8,609 bases of DNA from JBFJWR01 sp041623535 (GTDB lineage: Bacteria; Pseudomonadota; Gammaproteobacteria; Pseudomonadales; JBFGWM01), in assembly GCA_041623535.1 (NCBI GenBank), contig JBFJWR010000114.1:1-8609 (forward strand). The letters run 5' to 3'. The stretch's first letter is position 1. Every line of letters begins with the position of its first letter. Under the pieces are notes generated by a model. It saw only the letters and a list, made by a program, of their open reading frames with translations, was not told the DNA's origin and searched no databases. The position numbers and the translations under genes are program-made. Below are positions 1-5,713 of this stretch, piece after piece.

Positions 1-138
1 CATGCCCAGTACCCGGTTCTGGAGCAGGCTGGCGTGCTGCTCGCGGGGCTGGGATTTCAGTTCGATGGCCCGATCGATCAGGGCCACGAGTTGCGGGCCC
101 GTGAGATCGGGAAGACTCAGAAAATGCTGGGTACTCAT
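1..138 (-). CDS. argF: Ornithine carbamoyltransferase (ArgF), N-terminal 46 codons only
   Basis: Partial gene: it starts with ATG at 138 and runs off the left edge of the window in an open frame. ArgF transfers the carbamoyl group of carbamoyl phosphate to ornithine to make citrulline, a cytoplasmic step of arginine biosynthesis. The visible N-terminus begins MSTQHFLSLPDLTGPQLVAL, followed by IDRAIELK and then LLQNRVLGM. This matches the usual start of anabolic ornithine carbamoyltransferases: an HFLSL-D-L opening, an LI-x-RAIELK helix and an L-x-x-x-LGM(IF) strand. The carbamoyl-phosphate motif (S-x-R-T) and the ornithine loop lie outside the window and cannot be checked. The start codon is 5 bp after the argD stop, so the two genes are almost certainly co-transcribed. 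The ribosome site would lie inside the argD 3' end, where only a weak GGAT is seen. The neighbouring argD supports the call. Confidence 0.85.
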   Translation of the reverse strand, partial: MSTQHFLSLPDLTGPQLVALIDRAIELKSQPREQHASLLQNRVLGM

Positions 139-143
139 GATTT

Positions 144-1337
144 CTATCCGGTGGTTTCGCGGGCCGGTTCCAGTTGCGCAATCAGCGGGACGAGCAGATC
201 GCAGAGTTGTGTGGCTTCGTCGTTGTCGAGGATCAGCGGTGGCAACAACCGTATGACCTTGTCCGCGGTGACGTTGATCAGCAGACCGTGGGCCCGTGCC
301 GTGCTCACGAGGTCTGGCGCGGGCTCCCGCAGTTCGATGCCGATCATGAGTCCCTGTCCGCGAATCTCGCGAACCATGGACAGCCCGGCAAGTTGTTCGG
401 CGAGGCGCTCGCGCAGGAACTGGCCGACCGTTGCGGCATGTGCGCCCAGTGCTTCGGCCTCGAGTACATCGAGTACCGCCAGCGCGGTGTGGCAGGCCAG
501 CGGATTGCCACCAAAGGTCGAGCCATGCTTGCCCGGTTCGAACAGGTCTGCTGCCTGTTTGCCCGCCAGGCAGGTGCCGATCGGTATGCCGTTGCCGAGG
601 CCCTTGGCCAGCGTGACGATGTCGGGTTGCACCTGATCCTGCATGCTGGCGAGGAAAGTGCCGGTGCGAAACATGCCGGTCTGGATTTCGTCACAGATCA
701 GCAGCCAGCCCTTTTCGTCGCACAGCGTGCGCAGTGCACGCAGGTAACCGGGCGCAGGTACGCGCACGCCGCCTTCGCCCTGAATGGGTTCCACCATGAT
801 CGCAACCACGTCATTGCGCTGGCGGGCAATCAGCTGCAGCGCATCCAGGTCATTCCAGGGGCAGCGTACAAAGCCGGACAGCAGTGGTTCGAAGCCGGCC
901 TGTGCCTTGCGAGTGCCGGTGGCGGTGAGGGTGGCCATGGTACGGCCATGGAAGGCCCCGTCCATCACGATGATTTGCGGCGTCGCGATGTTCCGACGAT
1001 GCCCGTAGAGGCGCGCCAGCTTGATCGCCGCCTCGTTGGCTTCGGCGCCGGAATTGCAGAAAAAGGCGTTCTCCAGGCCGGTCAGTGCCGTAAGCCGGGC
1101 AGCGAGCTGTTCCTGGGCCGGTATCCGGTAGATATTGGAGGTGTGGATCAGCCGGGCAGCCTGCCCGGTAATCGCCTGTGTGACAGCCGCGTGGGCATGG
1201 CCCAGTACATTTACCGCCAGGCCGCCGATCGCATCCAGATAGCGTTGGCCGCTCGCATCGTGGAGCCAGCAGCCGGTGCCGTATTCAAATGCCACGTCTT
1301 GTCGCGCATAGTTGCGCATGAGATGGTCGCTACTCAC
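144..1337 (-). CDS. argD: Acetylornithine aminotransferase (ArgD), class III PLP transaminase
   Basis: A 397-residue cytoplasmic PLP enzyme, the usual length for ArgD. It transfers the amino group of glutamate to N-acetylglutamate semialdehyde to make N-acetylornithine; many ArgD proteins also serve lysine synthesis as N-succinyl-diaminopimelate aminotransferase. Visible motifs in order: CNSGAEANEAAIKLAR (94-109, phosphate-binding loop), FHGRT (129-133), EPIQGEGG (183-190), CDEIQTG (215-221, with the PLP-ring Asp216), TLAKGLGNGIPIG with the Schiff-base Lys245, and GSTFGGNPLAC (272-282). One oddity is GMFRTG at 221-226, where the family usually has GMGRTG. The start chosen is GTG at 1337, which gives the usual MSS-x-HLM-x-x-YAR opening; an in-frame ATG at codon 7 (1319) is the alternative. 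A purine-rich AGGGG lies only about 1-3 nt before the GTG, an unusually short spacing. The downstream argF makes an argDF operon. The related ornithine or 4-aminobutyrate aminotransferases are less likely given argF. Confidence 0.92.
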   Translation of the reverse strand: MSSDHLMRNYARQDVAFEYGTGCWLHDASGQRYLDAIGGLAVNVLGHAHAAVTQAITGQAARLIHTSNIYRIPAQEQLAARLTALTGLENAFFCNSGAEANEAAIKLARLYGHRRNIATPQIIVMDGAFHGRTMATLTATGTRKAQAGFEPLLSGFVRCPWNDLDALQLIARQRNDVVAIMVEPIQGEGGVRVPAPGYLRALRTLCDEKGWLLICDEIQTGMFRTGTFLASMQDQVQPDIVTLAKGLGNGIPIGTCLAGKQAADLFEPGKHGSTFGGNPLACHTALAVLDVLEAEALGAHAATVGQFLRERLAEQLAGLSMVREIRGQGLMIGIELREPAPDLVSTARAHGLLINVTADKVIRLLPPLILDNDEATQLCDLLVPLIAQLEPARETTG

Positions 1338-1350
1338 GCCCCTGTTCCAT
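1330..1350 (-). other. Six-codon upstream reading frame overlapping the argD start
   Basis: Reading the minus strand, ATG at 1350 opens the frame MEQGRE and ends with TAG at 1330-1332. It overlaps the argD GTG (1335-1337) out of frame. A ribosome ending here would be placed on the argD start, so translational coupling is conceivable. It has no convincing Shine-Dalgarno sequence of its own, and chance is a real alternative for so short a frame. Confidence 0.2.
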
Positions 1351-1359
1351 AATTATTCG
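1346..1359. promoter_or_regulatory. Weak ARG-box-like palindrome upstream of argD
   Basis: The plus strand reads TCCATAATTATTCG. Against the E. coli ArgR half-site pattern TGAAT-N4-ATTCA it matches 7 of the 10 conserved positions, with an AATT-type centre. The right half (ATTC) is good and the left half poor. Placement just before an arginine gene is what gives it interest. Many gammaproteobacteria use an unrelated AraC-type ArgR or lack ArgR, so this is tentative. Confidence 0.22.
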
Positions 1360-1370
1360 ACTGATCAAAC

Positions 1371-1397
1371 AAAAATCGGCAGCGATAAAGCTGCCGA
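1371..1397 (-). terminator. Intrinsic-terminator-shaped hairpin between argD and hyuB
   Basis: A perfect 8-bp inverted repeat, TCGGCAGC (1376-1383) and GCTGCCGA (1390-1397), encloses a 6-nt loop (GATAAA on the plus strand). Read on the minus strand it is followed at once by TTTTTG and TTTG, the form of a rho-independent terminator. On the plus strand there is no T-tract, so there it could only be a 5'-leader stem-loop of the hydantoinase gene. No minus-strand gene lies just upstream, which makes the position odd: it would act on antisense or leader transcripts heading into argD. Confidence 0.55.
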
Positions 1398-1414
1398 AAG
1401 ACCAAACGAAGGAT

Positions 1415-1441
1415 GTTATAGAGAAATCCGAATGACCGCAA
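1415..1441 (-). promoter_or_regulatory. Possible minus-strand promoter upstream of the argD leader hairpin
   Basis: On the minus strand TTGCGG (1441-1436) and TATAAC (1420-1415, five of six matches to the -10 consensus) are separated by 15 bp, shorter than the ideal 17. Transcription would start near 1408, run straight through the 1371-1397 hairpin and reach argD after about 70 nt. The -35 match is poor and the element overlaps the start of the divergent gene, so the call rests on the -10 alone. Confidence 0.25.
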
Positions 1442-3003
1442 ATATTCTGCAGCCCAGCCTGGAGCCGGTGGCACTGAGCCTGTTTGCCCACCGGGTCACC
1501 GCTGTCTGCGAGGAAATGGGCGCCGTGCTGCGCCGGGCGGCCTTCTCACCCAATATCCGTGATCGGCTGGATTTTTCCTGTGCGCTGTTCGACGCCACCG
1601 GCCAGTTGTGCGCGCAGGCCGCCCACATTCCGGTCCACCTGGGCAGCATGGCCTGGGCGATGCAGTCGCTGGTGGATGCCGTGGACTGGCAGCCAGGTGA
1701 CTGCCTGATGCTGAATGATCCCTTTCTTGGCGGGACGCACCTGCCGGATGTCACCCTGATCGCGCCGCTGTTCCTGCATGGGGAACTGGCCGGTTTTGTG
1801 GCGAATCGGGCCCACCATGCCCGTATCGGATCGGACACCCCCGGCTCCATGCCGCTGGCGCGTACCCTGGCCGAGGAGGGGCTGGTCATTCCGCCCATGC
1901 TGCTGGAACGCAATGGTGCGCTGACTGACCCGGCCCGTGCGCTGCTCAGTCCGTTGTGTGAACTGGCCGGCGAGGCCCTGCCGGGCGATTTCAGCGCGCA
2001 ACTGGCGGCCAACCGGGTGGGCTTGCAGCGGCTTGCCGCGCTGGCTGCCGGCCTGCCCGACGGATCCTGGCATGCGGCGTTGCAGCAGTTGAATGAACAC
2101 GGTGCGCGCCTGGCCGACAGTGTGCTCGCGGGCCTGCCGGAAGGTGACTTTGCTTTTGTCGATTACATGGAAGATGACGGCCTGGGCGGCACGGATATTC
2201 CGCTGGCGGTCTGCATTTCCATCCGCGCCGGGCGGGTCGTCGTGGACTTCGACGGCACGGGGCCGCAGGTGGCGGGCAATATCAATTGTCCGATGCCGGT
2301 CACCGCGGCCGCGGTTTTTTATGTGTTTCGGTGCCTGATGCCCGCAGATACGCCGGCCTGCAGCGGCGTGTGCCGCAATATCGAGATCCGGGCCCCGCTG
2401 GGGACGCTGGTGAACGCCCAGCGTCCGGCCGCCGTGGCAGCGGGGAACGTCGAAACGTCCATGCGCATTGTCGACGTACTGCTGGGCGCGCTGGCGCAGG
2501 CCATACCGGAGCAGATTCCAGCCGCCAGCCAGGGGACCATGAACAACCTCGCCATGGGAGTCCGGGCTGGTGCCGGTGCGCGCGGCTGGGATTACTACGA
2601 AACCATGGCGGGCGGTGCGGGGGCGTCCGCCGGATGTGCGGGCCGGTCAGCCGTGCAGACCCACATGACCAATACCCTGAATACGCCCATCGAGGTGCTG
2701 GAGTCGAGTTATCCGTTGCGGGTGCATCGCTACGCGGTGCGTACGGGCAGCGGCGGGGGCGGGCGGCAGCGTGGCGGCGATGGCGTTGAACGGGAAATGG
2801 AGTTCCTGGCGCCTGCTGCCCTGACCCTGCTGACCGAACGTCGGCGCCTGCAACCATGGGGGCTGCAGGGTGGGCAAGCCGCACTGCCGGGACGGAATCT
2901 TCTGAATGGCCGCGAACTGCCCGGGAAGTTCAGCGGCCAGGTCGCCAGTGGTGACCGCCTGCTGGTACAGACGCCGGGCGGCGGCGGTTACGGGAGCGAG
3001 TGA
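1432..3003 (+). CDS. Hydantoinase B / 5-oxoprolinase-family protein (HyuB-like)
   Basis: A 523-residue protein, normal length for the hydantoinase B family. It resembles the HyuB subunit of ATP-dependent N-methylhydantoinases and the C-terminal half of 5-oxoprolinase. Such proteins open cyclic amides, usually together with a HyuA subunit that activates the substrate with ATP. Visible motifs: IPVHLGSM (66-73), NDPFLGGTHLPDVT (95-108), HHARIGSDTPGSMP (128-141), SGGGGRQRGGDG (440-451), TERRR (468-472) and the C-terminal TPGGGGYG (514-521). The usual form of the third motif is HHADIGG-x-x-PGSM, so Asp is replaced by Arg131 and the second Gly by Ser134. The start is ATG at 1432, where homology begins; the open frame extends upstream but overlaps argD. 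The ribosome site is weak (GAGAAA, 1421-1426). No hyuA is adjacent: argD is divergent on the left and grxD lies 81 bp downstream. The substrate is unknown. No signal peptide is seen, so it is probably cytoplasmic. Confidence 0.85.
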   Translation: MTANILQPSLEPVALSLFAHRVTAVCEEMGAVLRRAAFSPNIRDRLDFSCALFDATGQLCAQAAHIPVHLGSMAWAMQSLVDAVDWQPGDCLMLNDPFLGGTHLPDVTLIAPLFLHGELAGFVANRAHHARIGSDTPGSMPLARTLAEEGLVIPPMLLERNGALTDPARALLSPLCELAGEALPGDFSAQLAANRVGLQRLAALAAGLPDGSWHAALQQLNEHGARLADSVLAGLPEGDFAFVDYMEDDGLGGTDIPLAVCISIRAGRVVVDFDGTGPQVAGNINCPMPVTAAAVFYVFRCLMPADTPACSGVCRNIEIRAPLGTLVNAQRPAAVAAGNVETSMRIVDVLLGALAQAIPEQIPAASQGTMNNLAMGVRAGAGARGWDYYETMAGGAGASAGCAGRSAVQTHMTNTLNTPIEVLESSYPLRVHRYAVRTGSGGGGRQRGGDGVEREMEFLAPAALTLLTERRRLQPWGLQGGQAALPGRNLLNGRELPGKFSGQVASGDRLLVQTPGGGGYGSE

Positions 3004-3026
3004 TCGCCTCGGGATCGGCGAAACGG

Positions 3027-3032
3027 TACACT
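3027..3032 (+). promoter_or_regulatory. Possible -10 element upstream of grxD
   Basis: TACACT lies 52 bp before the grxD ATG, with four of six matches to the sigma-70 -10 consensus. No clear -35 hexamer is found 16-18 bp upstream, where the sequence is the end of the hydantoinase gene. The gene may instead be read through from upstream, since no terminator with a T-tract separates the two. Confidence 0.2.
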
Positions 3033-3084
3033 GTCGGCATTGATTGACCCATTCACGATCAGGCCGCAGGCCGGGAGCAGTAAT

Positions 3085-3426
3085 ATGGATATCATGGATA
3101 CCATCCGTGAGCAGATCGAAAGCAACACGGTTCTTCTTTACATGAAGGGTTCGCCGCAGGCGCCGCAGTGCGGTTTTTCGGCGCGGGCCACGCAGGCGCT
3201 GATGGCATGCGGACAGCCGTTTGCCTTCGTCGACATTCTGCAGAACCCGGAAATCCGGGCCAACCTGCATCGCTATGCGGACTGGCCGACATTCCCGCAA
3301 CTGTATGTTGCCGGTGAACTGGTTGGTGGCAGCGATATCGTGCAGGAAATGTACGAAAGCGGCGAGTTGAAAACCCTGATCGAAGAAGCAACTGCGGCGC
3401 AGGCCTCCGCGCCGGAAAAAACCTAG
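3085..3426 (+). CDS. grxD: Monothiol glutaredoxin, Grx4/GrxD type (CGFS)
   Basis: A 113-residue protein, close to the 115 residues of E. coli Grx4. Monothiol CGFS glutaredoxins bind a [2Fe-2S] cluster with glutathione, usually as a dimer or with a BolA protein, and pass clusters to client proteins in the cytoplasm; they are poor thiol-disulfide reductases. Visible features: the glutathione-binding Lys21 in YMKGSPQAPQ, the active-site CGFS (Cys29-Ser32), WPTFPQLY (67-74, with the cis-Pro of the thioredoxin fold) and GGSDI (81-85), which contacts glutathione. The start is ATG at 3085 because GGGAG (3073-3077) lies 7 nt upstream and homology begins there; a TTG at 3040 in the same frame has no ribosome site. 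The C-terminal tail (about 103-113) is Ala-rich and probably disordered. It follows the hydantoinase gene by 81 bp and converges with the MCP gene. Family assignment is very secure. Confidence 0.95.
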   Translation: MDIMDTIREQIESNTVLLYMKGSPQAPQCGFSARATQALMACGQPFAFVDILQNPEIRANLHRYADWPTFPQLYVAGELVGGSDIVQEMYESGELKTLIEEATAAQASAPEKT

Positions 3427-3460
3427 AGAGCCGCCAGCAGATCCTGGTTCCGGGCAGGCG

Positions 3461-4699
3461 TCAGAAAAGCACTACACCGTCGTCAGCGCCCGGTTGCGAT
3501 TTCCTGCGCTTGTCGGGCTTTGTGTCGTGAATGGCGTGCTGCTCAGGCGTCGTGTATGCAGCCTGCATGGTGCGTCGCCACTCCTCGACGTCCGGCAGGC
3601 GCGGTTGTGATCCCTTGCGTGCATCGATATTCCCCTGGCGCAACTGTGCGGACACAAAATCGATATTGTTTTCCACGTGCGAAAGAATCTGTGACACCCG
3701 GTCCTGGAACTGCAGGTCGGCCATGATGCCCTGGATCTCAGTTGTCATATCCGCGCTGACATTCACCAGCAGGGTGGATGTCAGTTCCAGGGTGTCCGAG
3801 GCAATCTGGTAGCGGTCCAGCACCACTTCAATGGATTCTTCCGACTCCTTCAGCAGGCGACTTTCCTTTTCCGCCGAGACCTTTGCTGAAGACAGGGTCT
3901 GGCCGATGTGATGCTGGATGTCATTGGCCTTGCCGATGATGTTCTGCCCGGTTTCCTCGGCGACCTTTGCCAGTGTCCGTACTTCATCTGCCACCACCGC
4001 AAAGCCCCGTCCTGCTTCACCGGCCCGGGCAGCCTCGATGGCGGCGTTCAGCGCCAGCAGGTCGGTCTGCTTGGCGACCTTGTCCACGCCCTCCGCCATG
4101 CGGCGCAGGTCATCGGTGAACTGCTCCAGGGTTTCGATCTGCTGCATGGCTTCGTTTTTCATGGTCAGCGAATCGCGCAGTGCATCGGCGACCTGCCGCA
4201 GGCGGCCCATCATGTCCTTGGCATCGGCGTGTATGCCGGAATCCTGTCCTTCCACCGAGTTGACGGTCTGTCCATTTTCGGAAGTCTGGGTTTTCTTGAT
4301 GGCGTCCATGTTCATGGCAATCTCGGCAAAGCGCTCTGACAGCGAGCCGATGGCGGTCACCAGCTGGTCGTTAACGGTTACCAGTTGCTTGCGCCAGACC
4401 GGCAGGGCCTCGAGAAACAGTTTTTCCATGACCTCATGGTAGTTTTCGGTCTGTTCGCTGCGCATCCGGCCACTGGATACTTCGCCGGCCCGGATTTCCA
4501 GCGCTGCAATGTGGGCGCGCAGGCGCGGCCCCAGGCGGCCGAGCGTGACCCAGGAATATGCCGCGAGCAGCAGCAGCAACACGCCGGCCAGTCCGGCCAG
4601 CGGGCTCTGATCCTGCCAGGCAGCCAGCAGGGCCAGGGTGGCGGGGGCTGCCATCGCGCCGGGCAGCCACCAGGGGAGGTCAAATTGTTGTGTGCTCAT
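3461..4699 (-). CDS. Membrane-anchored MCP-like signalling protein with CheZ-like C-terminal segment
   Basis: A 412-residue receptor-like protein. Two hydrophobic stretches (about 11-28 and 33-53) are separated by a few residues, so the protein is probably anchored by a hairpin with no periplasmic sensor domain and no recognisable HAMP domain. A helical region follows (55-210, with a polar break at about 138-160). Next comes the conserved MCP hairpin tip DLLALNAAIEAARAGEAGRG (213-232) with FAVVADEVRTLA, the part that contacts CheA and CheW. After the return helix, FQDRVSQIL (331-339) resembles the CheZ phosphatase segment FQDLTGQVI; Asp333 and Gln337 would be the D-x-x-x-Q pair. A polar linker (about 355-403) leads to the tail GADDGVVLF, which recalls the CheY-binding end of CheZ. 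No NWETF-type CheR site is present. ATG at 4699 has only a weak ribosome site. It is divergent from the dual-receiver regulator and converges with grxD. The MCP family is certain; the CheZ comparison is my inference. Confidence 0.88.
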   Translation of the reverse strand: MSTQQFDLPWWLPGAMAAPATLALLAAWQDQSPLAGLAGVLLLLLAAYSWVTLGRLGPRLRAHIAALEIRAGEVSSGRMRSEQTENYHEVMEKLFLEALPVWRKQLVTVNDQLVTAIGSLSERFAEIAMNMDAIKKTQTSENGQTVNSVEGQDSGIHADAKDMMGRLRQVADALRDSLTMKNEAMQQIETLEQFTDDLRRMAEGVDKVAKQTDLLALNAAIEAARAGEAGRGFAVVADEVRTLAKVAEETGQNIIGKANDIQHHIGQTLSSAKVSAEKESRLLKESEESIEVVLDRYQIASDTLELTSTLLVNVSADMTTEIQGIMADLQFQDRVSQILSHVENNIDFVSAQLRQGNIDARKGSQPRLPDVEEWRRTMQAAYTTPEQHAIHDTKPDKRRKSQPGADDGVVLF

Positions 4700-4765
4700 G
4701 GCCGATACCGCAGGTTGATCAGGACATTGTTCCGGGAGGTCATGCGCCAGGCGCAGACTGACTCA

Positions 4766-4774
4766 AGAATAGCA
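4766..4774 (-). promoter_or_regulatory. Extended -10 promoter element for the MCP gene
   Basis: The minus strand reads TGCTATTCT: an extended -10 TG followed by TATTCT (four of six consensus matches). Transcription would begin near 4759 and give a leader of about 60 nt before ATG 4699. No good -35 hexamer is visible, which is tolerated by extended -10 promoters. The same nine bases occur in mirror orientation at 4812-4820. Confidence 0.4.
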
Positions 4775-4811
4775 GAGCGCGCCGGTGTCAGGCGTCGCTG
4801 CAGCCCGCCTT

Positions 4812-4820
4812 TGCTATTCT
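4812..4820 (+). promoter_or_regulatory. Extended -10 promoter element for the dual-receiver regulator
   Basis: TGCTATTCT on the plus strand, 39 bp before ATG 4860, is an extended -10 element with an expected start near 4827 and a leader of about 33 nt. The -35 region is not recognisable. Together with 4766-4774 it forms a perfect 9-bp inverted repeat separated by 37 bp, so the two divergent genes carry matching promoters. Confidence 0.42.
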
Positions 4821-4859
4821 GAAATCCGGCGTCCGGTCCGGAGCGTTCAGGGGCAAGCC

Positions 4860-5660
4860 ATGACACAAGACATCTGCATCAGCGATCTCTCTGTATTGTT
4901 GGTTGAGCCTTCCTCTTCACAGCGCAAGCTGATCCGTCGGTTCCTGGAACAGGCCGGTCTGACCAAGGTGGACGAGGCCGGTGGCCTGGAAGAGGCGATG
5001 GAACTGCTTGCGCGTCATCCGGCCGACCTGGTCCTGAGCGCTCTCTATCTTCCGGACGGCACCAATGTCGACCTGATCACGCGCATGCGCTCCGCGCAGC
5101 CGCCGGTGGGCAGCCCGGTCATGCTGCTGTCCAGCGAGGACAAGTGGCATAACCTGGACCCGGCTCGCCAGGCAGGCATCGTGGCGATCCTGGGTAAGCC
5201 ATTCACGGCGGGCGACCTGAAGGCTGCCCTGTATTCTGCGCTGGATTACCTGCAGCCGGTCGAACTCACCCTGGAGAACTACGACAGCGAAGAACTGCGT
5301 GTGCTGGTGGTCGATGACAGTTCCATGGCGCGCAAGCACCTGTCACGGGTGTTGTCGGACATGGGTGTGCGGCACATCACCACGGCCAACGATGGCGTGG
5401 CTGCCGTGGCGCTGATGGAACAGCAGGTGTTCGACCTGGTGGTGACCGACTACAACATGCCCGAGATGGATGGCCAGCAACTGACCGCGCATATCCGCTC
5501 CAGTACGGGGCATGCGCACGTTCCGATATTGATGGTGACTTCCGAGCAGGAGGGATCGCGGCTGAACAGCGTGCGTCAGTCCGGGGTTTCAGCGATCTGT
5601 GACAAGCCGTTTGAGCCGTCCAATGTGCGGGCCCTGTTGCAGCGCATCATGAACGGATAG
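4860..5660 (+). CDS. Dual-receiver (REC-REC) response regulator with degenerate first receiver
   Basis: A 266-residue cytoplasmic protein made of two CheY-like receiver domains and no output domain. REC1 (about 11-130) has VLLVEPSSSQRK in place of the usual acidic pair (Glu16 kept, next residue Pro17). The phospho-accepting Asp is replaced by Ala61 in DLVLSALYLP, while Lys113 (LGKPF) is kept, so it is probably a non-phosphorylated pseudo-receiver. REC2 (about 147-264) is complete: acidic pair Asp152-Asp153 in VDDSSMARK, phospho-acceptor Asp197 in DLVVTDYNMPEMDG, Thr227 in LMVTSE and Lys249 in CDKPF. The start is ATG at 4860, with AGGGG (4849-4853) 6 nt upstream. It is divergent from the MCP-like gene, which suggests that it acts in the same pathway, with a histidine kinase (CheA-type or other) encoded elsewhere. 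With no DNA-binding or enzymatic domain, output must be by protein contact. Confidence 0.92.
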   Translation: MTQDICISDLSVLLVEPSSSQRKLIRRFLEQAGLTKVDEAGGLEEAMELLARHPADLVLSALYLPDGTNVDLITRMRSAQPPVGSPVMLLSSEDKWHNLDPARQAGIVAILGKPFTAGDLKAALYSALDYLQPVELTLENYDSEELRVLVVDDSSMARKHLSRVLSDMGVRHITTANDGVAAVALMEQQVFDLVVTDYNMPEMDGQQLTAHIRSSTGHAHVPILMVTSEQEGSRLNSVRQSGVSAICDKPFEPSNVRALLQRIMNG

Positions 5661-5667
5661 AGCCTGC

Positions 5668-5700
5668 CGGTGGCTGGTCAGGGAGGGAGACCAGCCACCG
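5668..5700. terminator. Perfect 12-bp hairpin between convergent genes
   Basis: CGGTGGCTGGTC (5668-5679) and GACCAGCCACCG (5689-5700) are exact inverted complements around a 9-nt purine loop (AGGGAGGGA). It lies 7 bp after the regulator stop and 13 bp beyond the stop of the convergent phosphodiesterase, the right place for a shared terminator. Neither strand shows a T-tract after the stem, so it is not a canonical intrinsic terminator. It may stabilise 3' ends or halt polymerase with Rho. Confidence 0.6.
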
Positions 5701-5713
5701 ACGAGGATGATGT

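Noticed and set aside
174..1352. Long plus-strand open frame (392 codons) opposite argD
   Set aside because: It is antisense to a clear ArgD with all family motifs; its translation has no recognisable domain. It is a by-product of G+C-rich codon usage.
1312..1431. Upstream extension of the hydantoinase gene by 40 codons
   Set aside because: It would overlap argD and include the terminator hairpin; family homology starts at the ATG at 1432.
3004..3024. Terminator after the hydantoinase gene (TCGCC/GGCGA stem)
   Set aside because: The 5-bp stem with an 8-nt loop is not followed by T residues.
3040..3084. TTG start extending GrxD by 15 residues
   Set aside because: No ribosome site, and GrxD homologues begin at about the ATG at 3085, which has GGGAG at 7-nt spacing.
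3045..3086. TTGACC and TAATAT as a sigma-70 promoter for grxD
   Set aside because: The 30-bp spacing is far too long, and TAATAT overlaps the start codon.
2647..3300. Minus-strand open frame opposite the end of hyuB and the start of grxD
   Set aside because: It spans two well-supported plus-strand genes and their spacer; no homology seen.
3427..3460. Terminator between the convergent grxD and MCP genes
   Set aside because: Only a 4-bp CCTG/CAGG stem with an 8-nt loop and no T-tract is present; not enough to call.
4385..4822. Plus-strand open frame running from inside the MCP gene into the divergent spacer
   Set aside because: It overlaps the MCP N-terminus and both promoter elements, and its sequence is Gln/Gly/Arg-rich shadow coding.
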